From an uncultured Clostridia bacterium (GTDB taxonomy: Bacteria > Bacillota > Clostridia > TANB77 > CAG-508), in contig CANQMY010000089.1 in NCBI GenBank assembly GCA_947625075.1, positions 1 through 5,168 on the forward strand: a stretch of DNA of 5,168 bases. The letters are read 5' to 3'. The position numbers were made by a program, and so were the translations under genes. Positions 5,137 to 5,168 of this stretch are shown here, piece after piece. A model generated the notes under the pieces. The model was given only the letters and a program-made list of their open reading frames with translations. It ran no database searches and was not told the origin of the DNA. The first letter of the stretch is position 1, and every line of letters begins with the position of its first letter.

Positions 5137-5168
5137 CAAATTATAATTTTTTCAAAAAATTTTTTATT

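Noticed and set aside
5145..5161. Perfect palindrome AATTTTTT-C-AAAAAATT near the window end.
   Set aside because: It is a pure A/T run with its complement, with negligible information content and stem stability; no function can be supported.
1..5168. CRISPR arrays, tRNA or rRNA genes, insertion sequences, riboswitch classes, and a retroelement template repeat for the 4741-4923 segment.
   Set aside because: No regularly spaced repeats, no cloverleaf-like or rRNA sequence, no transposase or terminal inverted repeats, no recognisable riboswitch core, and no second copy of the segment were seen by eye in this window.

Overview
The window looks like a very AT-rich Bacillota genome, probably from the class Clostridia. 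Intergenic stretches are almost pure A/T, coding regions favour AAA/ATA/TTA/AGA codons, Shine-Dalgarno sequences are strong (AAGGAG, GAGGAGG), and promoters are sigma-A type. There is one near-perfect Spo0A box, and the AgrC-type kinase and clostridial-type 'GITLVAL' pilin-like protein fit the same picture. The species cannot be fixed from this sequence alone. All four supported genes lie on the + strand. TAA and TAG stops are used and Trp is TGG, so the genetic code looks standard.

Layout. Positions 1-259 are a regulatory stretch with an AT-rich hairpin, a Spo0A-box match and a textbook extended -10 promoter. This promoter drives a two-gene glycosyltransferase unit: a GT-B (family 4-like) enzyme at 260-1426 and a GT-A (family 2) enzyme at 1383-2213, overlapping by 44 bases and so probably translationally coupled. 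They presumably act one after the other on one cell-surface glycan; acceptor and sugar are unknown. After an 80-base gap with no terminator but with its own promoter-like sequence comes a membrane GHKL sensor histidine kinase of the AgrC/HPK10 type (2294-3574). No response regulator, peptide-processing gene or signal-peptide gene accompanies it. A strong compound hairpin plus T-run (3678-3737) ends that transcript. Next is a class III prepilin-like protein (3787-5001) whose C-terminal domain resembles the C-type-lectin/formylglycine-generating-enzyme-like modules of clostridial surface proteins. A clean terminator (5022-5057) follows, and a strong promoter (5107-5136) points out of the window to a gene that is not included.

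How the genes may fit together. Surface glycan synthesis, a membrane sensor and an exported pilin-like protein are all envelope or cell-surface functions, but nothing in the sequence proves they form one system. The most noteworthy signal is the last ~60 codons of the core domain of the pilin-like protein. G+C there is about twice that just upstream and all Arg codons switch from AGA to CGN, as expected of a separately evolving, possibly hypervariable binding module. No reverse transcriptase or template repeat is visible in the window to establish a diversity-generating retroelement.
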